Of a stretch of 10,881 nt of DNA, positions 1 through 6,293 are shown one piece after another. The notes beneath the pieces were generated by a model. The model was given only the letters and a program-made list of their open reading frames with translations, searched no databases and had not been told where the DNA came from. How positions within the stretch are numbered: the first letter of the stretch is position 1; every line of letters begins with the position of its first letter. Made by a program: the position numbers and the translations under genes. Source of the DNA: an uncultured Rhizobiaceae group bacterium (GTDB lineage Bacteria > Pseudomonadota > Alphaproteobacteria > Rhizobiales > Rhizobiaceae); contig CALAIO010000090.1 in the NCBI GenBank assembly GCA_937923355.1, forward strand, positions 1 through 10,881, given 5' to 3'.

Positions 1-2
1 AT

Positions 3-515
3 GATTTAACAGACACCACTCAATCGCGCCTGTTAAATGCCATGCGTGGAAAGCCCACGCCAAGAGGTGCGCGCGCGCTTGGCGTCGCTGCTGTGCGTGA
101 GGTGGCAGAAGAAAGTGGTTTGCTGCTTGGCAAGTCTGGCACTTTTAAAAATGACCATGAAGATTGGGCAGATTTCAAGAAACAAGGTTTGGTGCCTTCT
201 CTTTCTGCATTGAGACTGTTTTCGCGCGCAATAACGCCGCCGGGCAATTCACGTCGTTTTGACACGTGGTTTTTCATCGCCAAAGCCTCGGAAATCGGCT
301 TTGCACCAGAGGGTGGATTTGATCCTGACGGTGAATTGGAAGAGCTTCAATGGATACGTCCCAAAGATGCCATTACTGAAAACACTCGTGAGATTACGCG
401 TGTCATGTTGGTAGAACTCATTCAGCGTTTGCAAAAAGATCCTGATCTATCGGATGACTACCCTGCTCCCCATTATCAAACGGTCGGAAATCGCTTTCGC
501 AAGATGATTATCTAG
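3..515 (+). CDS. Nudix hydrolase, 3' part (5' end outside window)
   Basis: This frame is open from the left edge to a TAG at 513-515, with no stop upstream of the first ATG (42), so the gene very likely begins outside the window and ATG 42 is not the true start. The visible part holds the second half of a Nudix box, REVAEESG at about nt 96-119, which matches the family core REUxEExG whose glutamates bind the catalytic metal. The stretch SRRFDTWFF followed by a conserved acidic region is typical of the long alphaproteobacterial Nudix proteins that resemble coenzyme A or nucleotide-sugar pyrophosphatases. The substrate cannot be told from sequence. The first half of the box (the Gly-rich G-x5-E part) should lie before the edge, because this subfamily has an insertion between the two halves. 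The MFS gene follows after 35 nt on the same strand. In related genomes this gene sits next to the MFS and rpmG genes, as I recall. Confidence 0.85.
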   Translation, partial: DLTDTTQSRLLNAMRGKPTPRGARALGVAAVREVAEESGLLLGKSGTFKNDHEDWADFKKQGLVPSLSALRLFSRAITPPGNSRRFDTWFFIAKASEIGFAPEGGFDPDGELEELQWIRPKDAITENTREITRVMLVELIQRLQKDPDLSDDYPAPHYQTVGNRFRKMII

Positions 516-550
516 GTTAAGCGTGAAACTGAGAAATCAGAGTTCACTCC

Positions 551-1726
551 ATGACAACGCCAATATCCTATTTTGACAAAATATTCGCAGGTAGCGATGC
601 ACGAGGCGTGATTGCAGCGATTGCCAGTATTTCAGTTGTTGGAACTGGTATTGGCCTCAGTTTTCCGCTTCTCAGCCTGTTGATGGAACAACGCGGCATT
701 GCCGCTTCCATCATCGGCGCCAATACAGCTGTCGCAGGGATTGCGGCGATGTTTATCGTTCCTTTTGTGACACCTATTGCGCGTGCGCTTGGCGTTGTAA
801 ATACGATGCTGGCTGCGATTGTCATATCGCTGCTTTGCATGAGTGGCTTTTATCTGACAGCCAATTTGCCGATTTGGTTTGTGCTTCGGTTTATCTTCAG
901 TTGTGCTATCACGTCGCTTTTCATCCTGAGCGAGTTCTGGATTAATTCGGCATCGGATGAGAAAAATCGCGGCCTTATTCTGGGACTTTATGGAACAGTG
1001 CTCAGTCTGGGGTTTGCTTTTGGCCCGGGTATCTTATCAGTTGTCGGCACTCATGGAATTTTACCCTTCGCGATTGGTGGTGGCATTATCATATCAGCAA
1101 TTTTGCCCATTCTGATTGGCCGAAACAATGAGCCTGAAATGGAACGCTCTGGCAAAACCCCTTCCGTATTGCCTTATGTGTTTATGGTGCCACTGGCGAC
1201 TATGGCAGGATTTATTTTTGGGGCAGCCGAGCAAATCGAATTGGCGCTACTTCCTGTTTTTGCGATTAATTCTGGCTATGAAGAACAGACAGCGGCCTTG
1301 CTTCTGACGATTGTGGGACTTGGCAATGTTGCCTTGCAAATTCCGATTGGGCTTTGGAGTGATAAAGTATCTGATCGCCGCATTGTTCTTTTGGTATGCG
1401 CATTAATCGGCGTGATTGGTGCAGTTTTAATTCCGCTCACCTCGCAAATAGGTTGGGTTTTGGCAATTGTCTTATTTATCTATGGCGGCATCATTTCTGG
1501 CATGTACACCGTTGGCCTTGCGCATTTGGGCTCACGCCTTAAAGGCACTGACTTGGCACAAGCCAATGCTGCCTTTGTGCTGTGCTACGGCCTTGGTATG
1601 ACCCTTGGGCCGCAATCAGCGGGGATTGCCATGGACTTTATGGGACCTTCTGGTTTTGGCGTCACACTGTTTGTATTTTTCTCAATGTATCTGGTTTTAT
1701 ATGTCTTCAGAATGCGGAAGGCCTAA
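551..1726 (+). CDS. MFS transporter (YcaD-like)
   Basis: A 391-residue, very hydrophobic protein with about 12 predicted membrane segments, the usual size for a major facilitator superfamily carrier of the inner membrane. The second half carries a loop-8/9 form of MFS motif A (GLWSDKVSDRR, about residues 267-277), and the first half has the acidic/aromatic segment SEFWINSASDEKNRG (about 127-141) seen in YcaD-like proteins, where the usual motif-A copy is degraded. Glycine-rich helices (GLYGTVLSLGFAFGPG and GLGMTLGPQSAG) occur in equivalent positions in the two halves. The substrate is unknown; relatives are annotated only as MFS permeases. It lies 35 nt after the Nudix gene and may be cotranscribed. 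The ribosome binding site is weak (GAG or AGAG-like bases around 530-542). Its TAA stop overlaps by four bases the stop of the convergent small membrane protein gene. Confidence 0.9.
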   Translation: MTTPISYFDKIFAGSDARGVIAAIASISVVGTGIGLSFPLLSLLMEQRGIAASIIGANTAVAGIAAMFIVPFVTPIARALGVVNTMLAAIVISLLCMSGFYLTANLPIWFVLRFIFSCAITSLFILSEFWINSASDEKNRGLILGLYGTVLSLGFAFGPGILSVVGTHGILPFAIGGGIIISAILPILIGRNNEPEMERSGKTPSVLPYVFMVPLATMAGFIFGAAEQIELALLPVFAINSGYEEQTAALLLTIVGLGNVALQIPIGLWSDKVSDRRIVLLVCALIGVIGAVLIPLTSQIGWVLAIVLFIYGGIISGMYTVGLAHLGSRLKGTDLAQANAAFVLCYGLGMTLGPQSAGIAMDFMGPSGFGVTLFVFFSMYLVLYVFRMRKA

Positions 1727-1938
1727 CTCCAGTCGTAACCGCTGTGATACATAAAAAAGAGCAGACCCCAGATAATACCTGCTCCGACCATAACCACTCC
1801 AGTCCAAGCCAATATCGAGTATTCATTTGTAATGGACCAACCGACTAACAGCCCACCCAAAACAATCAAAATGATTGGCGCAAAAAGGGTCAGTAAAAAT
1901 CTCAGCAAATTTTTTACAAATGGCGACAGGGTTTTCAT
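1723..1938 (-). CDS. Small two-helix membrane protein, unknown function
   Basis: A 71-residue protein not recognised as a named family. It has a short basic amphipathic N-terminus (residues 1-13), a first membrane segment at about 14-35 with a Gly-Gly pair, a polar turn (SITNEYS), a second segment at about 43-64 and a short tail ending HSGYDWS. The positive-inside rule puts the N-terminus in the cytoplasm. The start ATG at 1936-1938 has a modest GGGAT-like ribosome binding sequence just upstream. The gene lies tail to tail with the MFS gene, with stops overlapping by four bases, and is read in the same direction as the LysR gene that ends 100 nt upstream of it. The ordered hydrophobic pattern and the tight packing argue for a real gene; there is no functional clue. 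Confidence 0.65.
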   Translation of the reverse strand: MKTLSPFVKNLLRFLLTLFAPIILIVLGGLLVGWSITNEYSILAWTGVVMVGAGIIWGLLFFMYHSGYDWS

Positions 1939-1954
1939 TTCATAATCCCGAGTA

Positions 1955-1981
1955 AAATTAGTTTATTCAGTAAATCGTCAA
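1955..1981 (-). promoter_or_regulatory. Possible promoter of the small membrane protein gene
   Basis: On the minus strand a TTGACG hexamer (1976-1981) is followed after 15 nt by TAATTT (1955-1960), about 16 nt before the ATG at 1938. The -35 is good but the -10 is poor and the spacer is short, so this is only a candidate. Confidence 0.25.
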
Positions 1982-2038
1982 AACATAAAATTACCATCAA
2001 GAAATCATTCAATTTTTATAGATTAAATCAAACGCACG

Positions 2039-2944
2039 CTAATCAATCAGTGCATTTGCGGATTGTTTTAAAACTTCTGCTATTTGTTGAAAACTTTGTT
2101 CAATCGGTGATGTGTCGCGCCATATCAATGAAATTTGACGCTCTGCTTTTTTGTGTGCAATACGCCTGACGACCAGTGCGGTATCACGACTTGCCTCGAC
2201 TAGCGCATAGAGACTGGGCAAGATTGCTATCCCTGCCCCCATCGCCGCCATCTGTCTGATTGCGTCCAGACTAGTGCCTTCATATTCAGAACTCACATAA
2301 GCACCAGAAAGTTTTGCCAGTTCGTGAATGGCAAGGTTAAGGTGGTGGCCATGCCCCAGACTTAACAAGGGCATACCTTTTAATTCTGATGTTTTCACAT
2401 CACCTTTTTTATTCGCAAGATGCGAATCTGGCGGGACACATATCCATAGGTTCTCATGGAACAAAGGTATTGCAATGCTATCTGGGTGATCTTCTGCGGT
2501 TGAAATAATGGTATCCAATCTGCCATCTCTCAACATTTTATCGATATCAAGCGTGCGCCCCTCAAAAACGCTCATGCGCAAATCAGGATATTGCTGATGG
2601 AGGGTTTTAGTGGCAATCGGCAAAAGATAAGGCCCAACAGAAGGGATAACGCCAAGCCTGATACGGTTTGTCAGAATTCTATTCCCAGTATTGGTAGCAG
2701 ACTTTAATTCTTCTACAGACCGCAAAATAGCACGCGACCTTCTTACAATTTCTTCGCCTATCGGCGTTAAAATTGCACCGTGCCTGCCCCTTTCTACAAG
2801 ATTGGCAGCTAGCTCAATTTCCATGTCAGCTATCTGTGTCGAAAGGCTTGGTTGGGAAACATTCATCCGCCTTGCAGCTTCGTTGAATTTTCCAGTTTCG
2901 GCAACGGCGACCAAATATTGGAGTTGCTTCAAAGTAGGACGCAT
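2039..2944 (-). CDS. OxyR-type LysR family regulator lacking redox cysteines
   Basis: A 301-residue LysR-type transcription factor. Residues 4-62 form the winged helix-turn-helix domain (LKQLQYLVAVAETGKFNEAA, then SQPSLSTQI), followed by the linker helix and a type 2 periplasmic-binding-like sensor domain. The segment LGVIPSVGPYLLP (97-109) and the region around GTSLDAIRQMAAMGAGIAILP (223-243) align closely with E. coli OxyR. However, the peroxide-sensing cysteines are gone: the OxyR GHCL segment reads GHHL here (His201 at the Cys199 position) and the Cys208 position is Ala210. The only cysteine is Cys169. It therefore should not sense peroxide by the OxyR disulfide. The start is placed at ATG 2944, giving MRPTLKQL as in relatives, with GGAA six bases upstream; a TTG at 2959 would add five residues. 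A perfect OxyR-type operator lies just upstream, which suggests autoregulation and possible control of the divergent gene at 3062. Confidence 0.9.
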   Translation of the reverse strand: MRPTLKQLQYLVAVAETGKFNEAARRMNVSQPSLSTQIADMEIELAANLVERGRHGAILTPIGEEIVRRSRAILRSVEELKSATNTGNRILTNRIRLGVIPSVGPYLLPIATKTLHQQYPDLRMSVFEGRTLDIDKMLRDGRLDTIISTAEDHPDSIAIPLFHENLWICVPPDSHLANKKGDVKTSELKGMPLLSLGHGHHLNLAIHELAKLSGAYVSSEYEGTSLDAIRQMAAMGAGIAILPSLYALVEASRDTALVVRRIAHKKAERQISLIWRDTSPIEQSFQQIAEVLKQSANALID

Positions 2945-2965
2945 ATAATTTCCAAACAATCTTCT

Positions 2966-2980
2966 ATAGCTTTAAACTAT
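2966..2980. promoter_or_regulatory. OxyR-type operator ATAG-N7-CTAT
   Basis: The sequence ATAGCTTTAAACTAT is an inverted repeat that fits the OxyR half-operator consensus ATAGntnnnanCTAT at every specified position, and also the general LysR T-N11-A pattern. It lies 22 bp before the regulator's ATG (2944) and 81 bp before the divergent gene start (3062). After a further seven bases, 2988-3002 (ATTA-N7-CAAT) is a degraded second element, in the spacing expected for a tetramer binding two adjacent sites. That the neighbouring regulator binds here is inferred from position and family. Confidence 0.6.
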
Positions 2981-3061
2981 CAATAATATTAATTCTTTCA
3001 ATTTGAATTATCAATGACAAAGCGCCACTTGCAACAAAAGAAATAAAGAAAGGAAGTTATT

Positions 3062-3247
3062 ATGCGAAATTATTCATCTTCTACAATCAAGTCTCGCCTA
3101 AATGCTCTGAAAGCAAGGCACCTAATGACTTCCAAAACCATCAAAAACGAAAGTGGCCGTGTCTATTCTGATAACTACCTATTACAGGACTTAAAGCGCA
3201 GGCGACTTAGGCTCAAAGACGAGATAGCAGGATACTCCTTTATCTGA
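3062..3247 (+). CDS. DUF465 / YdcH-like small protein
   Basis: A 61-residue basic, mostly helical protein. The pattern LKARHLMTSKTIKNE...LLQDLKRRRLRLKDEIAGY matches the DUF465 (YdcH) family, whose members are short two-helix hairpins ending in LKxxKLxLKDEI; the second helix is at about residues 39-56. Function of the family is unknown. The ATG at 3062 has a strong ribosome binding site, AGGAAG, at 3051-3056. It is read divergently from the OxyR-type regulator, whose operator lies between them, and is followed 13 nt later by a strong terminator, so it is probably a single-gene transcript. An 11-bp palindrome TTCAATTTGAA (2997-3007) also lies in its upstream region. Confidence 0.8.
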   Translation: MRNYSSSTIKSRLNALKARHLMTSKTIKNESGRVYSDNYLLQDLKRRRLRLKDEIAGYSFI

Positions 3248-3260
3248 ACATCTCGTCATC

Positions 3261-3300
3261 ATTGGTCGCAATTCTTGCCCCGGATTGCGACCAATTTTCT
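3261..3300 (+). terminator. Rho-independent terminator after the DUF465 gene
   Basis: A perfect 12-bp stem (3261-3272 with 3284-3295, ATTGGTCGCAAT and its complement) with an 11-nt loop, followed by TTTTCT. It begins 13 nt after the DUF465 stop and separates that gene from nhaA. Confidence 0.85.
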
Positions 3301-3351
3301 ACTTAAAACAGAAATACAAATTCAACCCCTCCTCCCAAGGCCTCTTAAACA

Positions 3352-4575
3352 ATGAAAAAAATAAGTAACCGTTTAGCCGAATTCATGAAACTTGAAACAT
3401 CGGCAGGCATCTTCTTGATGCTTGCTGCACTTTTGGCGTTGATTGCGAACAACTCACCGTTAAGCAATCTTTATTCAGGTTTTCTGGATACGCCGGTCGC
3501 TATTCAAATAGGCACTTTGGAAATTGCAAAACCACTTTTGCTCTGGATTAATGATGGCTTGATGGCCATTTTCTTTTTCCTGGTTGGACTTGAAGTAAAA
3601 CGGGAAGTCATAAAAGGCGAGCTTTCAAGCATCAGCAAAGCATCTCTACCGTTCCTTGCCGCCATTGGCGGCATGGCTGGCCCAGCCATCATCTATTCAT
3701 TCATTAACTGGGGCGATGAACTGACAATGCGTGGCTGGGCTATTCCTTCGGCTACTGATATTGCCTTTGCATTGGGTGTTTTGGCACTTCTTGGAAGCCG
3801 TATCCCTACATCGCTTAAAGTTTTCTTGTTAGCGCTTGCCATCATTGATGACATTGGCGCTATTGTTATTATTGCAATTTTCTATACAGAAAACCTTTCT
3901 GTTGAAACGCTTGGACTTGCCCTTGCCGGCTTTGCGCTCTTGATTGGCATCAATCGTGCTGGCGTAAAAAGTATTACACCTTATGCACTTGTTGGTTTGT
4001 TCATCTGGGTTTGTGTGCTCAAATCTGGCGTGCACGCAACGCTTGCTGGTGTCTTGACTGCCCTTGCTATTCCGATGACAGGAAAAGATGAAACTTCTGA
4101 ATCGCCGCTTAATTACCTTGAACACGCACTACACCCATGGGTAGCCTTTATGGTTCTACCAATCTTTGCCTTTGCAAATGCGGGTGTGGATTTGAGCGTT
4201 CTGCAGATTTCTGACCTAACGGCAAAAGTTCCCCTTGGTATTGCGTTAGGTTTGTTCTTCGGCAATCAGATATTGATTACAACTCTTACGTTCCTTGCGG
4301 TAAAAACAGGCTTGGCCAAATTGCCTGAAGATGTTCGCTGGGTGCAAATCTATGGCGTTGCATGTCTTGCAGGTGTTGGCTTTACCATGAGCTTGTTTAT
4401 CGGCACGCTGGCCTTTGAGAGTGCGGATATCATCAATCAGGTACGCTTAGGCGTTCTAATGGGATCATTTGCCTCGGCAGTGCTTGGCTACACGGTTCTA
4501 CGGCTTAGTTGTGCGCCAAATCCTGCAAGGGAAAAGATGAGAAAAGAAGCTGAACAAGAACTCAAATCAGCTTAA
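3352..4575 (+). CDS. nhaA: NhaA-family Na+/H+ antiporter
   Basis: A 407-residue inner-membrane protein that aligns along its length with E. coli NhaA (388 residues), which exchanges one Na+ for two H+. Ion-site and pH-sensor residues visible: Asp136 in AIPSATDIAFALG (E. coli Asp133), the catalytic pair Asp166-Asp167 in AIIDDIGAI (163/164), Glu81 and Arg84 in GLEVKRE, His228 in KSGVHATLAG (225) and Gly343 in GVGFTMS. One key residue differs: the membrane-segment-X motif GKPLGI of E. coli, with Lys300, reads GNQILI here, with Asn305 (codon AAT at 4264-4266). Lys300 influences coupling and proton transport in the E. coli protein, so stoichiometry may be altered. The C-terminal tail (388-407) is charged and longer than in E. 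coli. The start ATG has only a weak AAGG site 11 nt upstream. It is first in a unit with the SbtA-like gene (36-nt gap) and a PII-like gene, pointing to a sodium circuit. Confidence 0.93.
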   Translation: MKKISNRLAEFMKLETSAGIFLMLAALLALIANNSPLSNLYSGFLDTPVAIQIGTLEIAKPLLLWINDGLMAIFFFLVGLEVKREVIKGELSSISKASLPFLAAIGGMAGPAIIYSFINWGDELTMRGWAIPSATDIAFALGVLALLGSRIPTSLKVFLLALAIIDDIGAIVIIAIFYTENLSVETLGLALAGFALLIGINRAGVKSITPYALVGLFIWVCVLKSGVHATLAGVLTALAIPMTGKDETSESPLNYLEHALHPWVAFMVLPIFAFANAGVDLSVLQISDLTAKVPLGIALGLFFGNQILITTLTFLAVKTGLAKLPEDVRWVQIYGVACLAGVGFTMSLFIGTLAFESADIINQVRLGVLMGSFASAVLGYTVLRLSCAPNPAREKMRKEAEQELKSA

Positions 4576-4611
4576 TTTCAAAAAGTAGCATATCAAGGAA
4601 AGAATGATAAA

Positions 4612-5589
4612 ATGGAAACAGCCCTCTCAACTATTCTGTCTCCAATCATTCTTTTCTTTTTATTGGGTTTGGTTTCAGCCCTGCTGCGCTCACAAATGAC
4701 TGTTCCGGAAGCCTTTGCAAAAGGGCTTGCGATCTACCTGATGATGGCTATTGGCCTCAAAGGTGGTGTGGAAATGTCCAAGAACCCGCTTACGGGCGAA
4801 GTTCTGATGGTCTTTGCAGCAGGTATATTCTTATCCTTTGTCATCCCGCTCATTGCTTTTCAATTCTTAAAGCTGACAACAAGACTAAACACGGTAGATG
4901 CAGCCGCTGCTGCGGCGCATTATGGATCAATCTCGATTGTAACCTTTGTTGCAGCAACAGAAGCCATCAAGATTAGCGGCATCGGCTCTTCAGGGCATTT
5001 GGTAGCACTCGCAGCTCTTATGGAGACACCTGCCATCATAAGTGCACTTTTATTGGCTCACAAAAGCAATATGGCCAAGCAACCGATTGCAGGTTCTGAG
5101 ACCGGGGAACTGATGCGAGAGGTGCTATTAAATGCGTCTGTCGTAGTTCTGATTGGCGCCTTGTTAATCGGCTGGGTTGTCGGCGAAGCTGAATTTACAA
5201 AGGTTGCTCCTTTCTTTGTTACCCCGTTCCAAGGCGTCTTGTGTCTCTTCCTGCTTGATATGGGTTTGGCGGCTGGCCGTGGTTTGCGCAACGGTTGGAG
5301 GCAGTTGGACTTTATGACAGTATTATTTGGCCTCTACATGCCGCTTGTCTCCGCAGCACTGGCTGCAAGCCTGTGTTACCTTATTGGAATACCAGCAGGT
5401 GATGCAGCTTTGTTCATCACGCTATCCGCGTCGGCATCGTATATTGCAGTCCCCGCCGCCATGCGATTGGCGCTCCCCGAGGCCAAACCATCGATTTATT
5501 TAACCCTATCGCTTGGGATAACTTTTCCGTTTAATGTAACCCTTGGTATTCCGCTTTATATGGTTATGGCCGAATTTATAGCTTCGTAG
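4612..5589 (+). CDS. SbtA-family (DUF897) sodium-dependent bicarbonate-type permease
   Basis: A 325-residue membrane protein with about 10 segments in two inverted halves, matching the Sbt_1/DUF897 family. Cyanobacterial SbtA imports bicarbonate with Na+. Here the two half-helix binding motifs read AAHYGSIS (101-108) and SASASYIAVPAAMR (272-285), followed by LPEAKPS and TFPFN (304-308). In Synechocystis SbtA, as I recall it, the second motif reads SSSDISGPP, so Tyr277 stands where that protein has Asp; substrate may therefore differ and bicarbonate is not proven. The central cytoplasmic loop (about 150-168) is much shorter than the cyanobacterial one. The start ATG at 4612 has AAGGAA at 4595-4600; an ATG at 4604 is in another frame. 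It is 36 nt after nhaA and 12 nt before a PII-like gene, the same pairing as sbtA-sbtB, which supports ligand-controlled gating. Confidence 0.85.
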   Translation: METALSTILSPIILFFLLGLVSALLRSQMTVPEAFAKGLAIYLMMAIGLKGGVEMSKNPLTGEVLMVFAAGIFLSFVIPLIAFQFLKLTTRLNTVDAAAAAAHYGSISIVTFVAATEAIKISGIGSSGHLVALAALMETPAIISALLLAHKSNMAKQPIAGSETGELMREVLLNASVVVLIGALLIGWVVGEAEFTKVAPFFVTPFQGVLCLFLLDMGLAAGRGLRNGWRQLDFMTVLFGLYMPLVSAALAASLCYLIGIPAGDAALFITLSASASYIAVPAAMRLALPEAKPSIYLTLSLGITFPFNVTLGIPLYMVMAEFIAS

Positions 5590-5601
5590 AAAGAATCACT
5601 C

Positions 5602-5910
5602 ATGCCACATAACAAACATAGATTTGAACTGATGATTGAACGTATGGCCTATAAACGTGCGTGCCGTATTTTGGAAGATTCAGGCGTAACAGGCTATACA
5701 GTCGTCCCAGCGCTAGCAGGTTATGGCAACGGCAATCACTGGCAACGTGACCAGGATATTTCCGGAAGCCGCGATATGGTCGTGATTATCTCAATTACAG
5801 ACGATGAAACGCTTGCAATCATAAGAGAAAAAATGACCAATCTTCTTTCAAGTCACATCGGTGTTGTCAGCATTTCAGCCGTCACCGTTTTGCGACCGGA
5901 GAAATTTTAA
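5602..5910 (+). CDS. SbtB-like PII-family signalling protein
   Basis: A 102-residue protein with the ferredoxin-like beta-alpha-beta pattern of PII proteins: strand at about 7-13, helix 15-28 (AYKRACRILEDSG), the GYTVVPALAG strand into a T-loop at about 38-57, strand 58-66, helix 67-84 and final strand 86-98. GYTV plus a Gly-rich T-loop resembles SbtB (GYTVMNTGGKGSRN), which binds adenine nucleotides including cAMP and gates SbtA. Unlike Synechocystis SbtB there is no C-terminal cysteine-rich CGPEGC extension, so the redox R-loop is absent. The T-loop lacks the Tyr51 uridylylation context of GlnB. The ATG follows the SbtA-like stop by 12 nt, with an AGAAAGAA ribosome binding sequence overlapping that stop, so the two are probably translated together. 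Likely role: cytosolic trimer that controls the adjacent permease. The effector ligand is unknown. Confidence 0.8.
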   Translation: MPHNKHRFELMIERMAYKRACRILEDSGVTGYTVVPALAGYGNGNHWQRDQDISGSRDMVVIISITDDETLAIIREKMTNLLSSHIGVVSISAVTVLRPEKF

Positions 5911-5953
5911 TTCAGGTTCGCAAATTAAGCAGCCTGCTTCCCTCACCTTTGGG

Positions 5954-5981
5954 TTGACTTTTGAGTGCGTTTGAGTAATTT
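5954..5981 (+). promoter_or_regulatory. Possible rpmG promoter
   Basis: TTGACT (5954-5959) is followed after 16 nt by TAATTT (5976-5981). The -35 is five of six with consensus and the -10 is poor. It would give a leader of about 85-90 nt before rpmG. A second TTGACA at 6038-6043 has no -10 at a usable distance. Confidence 0.3.
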
Positions 5982-6075
5982 GCGCTTCAACAGATGGTCG
6001 CAAGTGTGCGGCCTGTTTTATTTTCGTATTCAGGCAGTTGACAAGCCCAAGAATACAAGCGACAGGATAAAGATC

Positions 6076-6243
6076 ATGGCAAAGGCTACCACTATTAAAA
6101 TCAAGCTTGAAAGCACTGCAGACACTGGCTTCTTTTATGTAACAAAGAAAAACAGCCGTACAATGACTGAAAAAATGGTCAAGCGTAAGTATGACCCGGT
6201 TGCTAAAAAGCACGTTGAATTCAAAGAGACAAAAATCAAGTAA
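6076..6243 (+). CDS. rpmG: 50S ribosomal protein L33
   Basis: A 55-residue basic protein ([20 protein letters not shown]...) that is the standard length and sequence of the cysteine-free alphaproteobacterial L33 of the large ribosomal subunit. The motif [21 protein letters not shown] and the C-terminal [10 protein letters not shown] are diagnostic. The start at 6076 is chosen because the family begins MAKA and because AGGATAAAG (6064-6072) provides a ribosome binding sequence; an ATG at 5965 in the same frame would add 37 unrelated residues. It is followed 22 nt later by a strong terminator. In rhizobia this gene usually lies beside pleD on one side and the MFS gene on the other, as I recall; here extra genes separate it from both. 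Confidence 0.97.
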   Translation: MAKATTIKIKLESTADTGFFYVTKKNSRTMTEKMVKRKYDPVAKKHVEFKETKIK

Positions 6244-6265
6244 TTTTAGTTTCGCATCGAATTTT

Positions 6266-6293
6266 AAAAGCCGCTCTTTGAAGCGGCTTTTTT
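6266..6293 (+). terminator. Rho-independent terminator of rpmG
   Basis: A perfect 10-bp stem, AAAAGCCGCT (6266-6275) with AGCGGCTTTT (6282-6291), a 6-nt loop and a T run from 6288 to 6293. It starts 22 nt after the rpmG stop. Confidence 0.92.

Noticed and set aside
42..44. ATG 42 as the start of the Nudix gene
   Set aside because: The frame stays open to the window edge and the conserved first half of the Nudix box would be missing.
2945..2959. TTG start at 2959 for the OxyR-like regulator, adding MFGNY
   Set aside because: ATG 2944 gives the N-terminus of the family and has GGAA at the right distance; the extra five residues have no counterpart in LysR proteins.
5965..6075. Extended start for rpmG adding 37 residues
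   Set aside because: L33 is 55 residues and begins MAKA; the upstream stretch looks like non-coding leader and has no family similarity.
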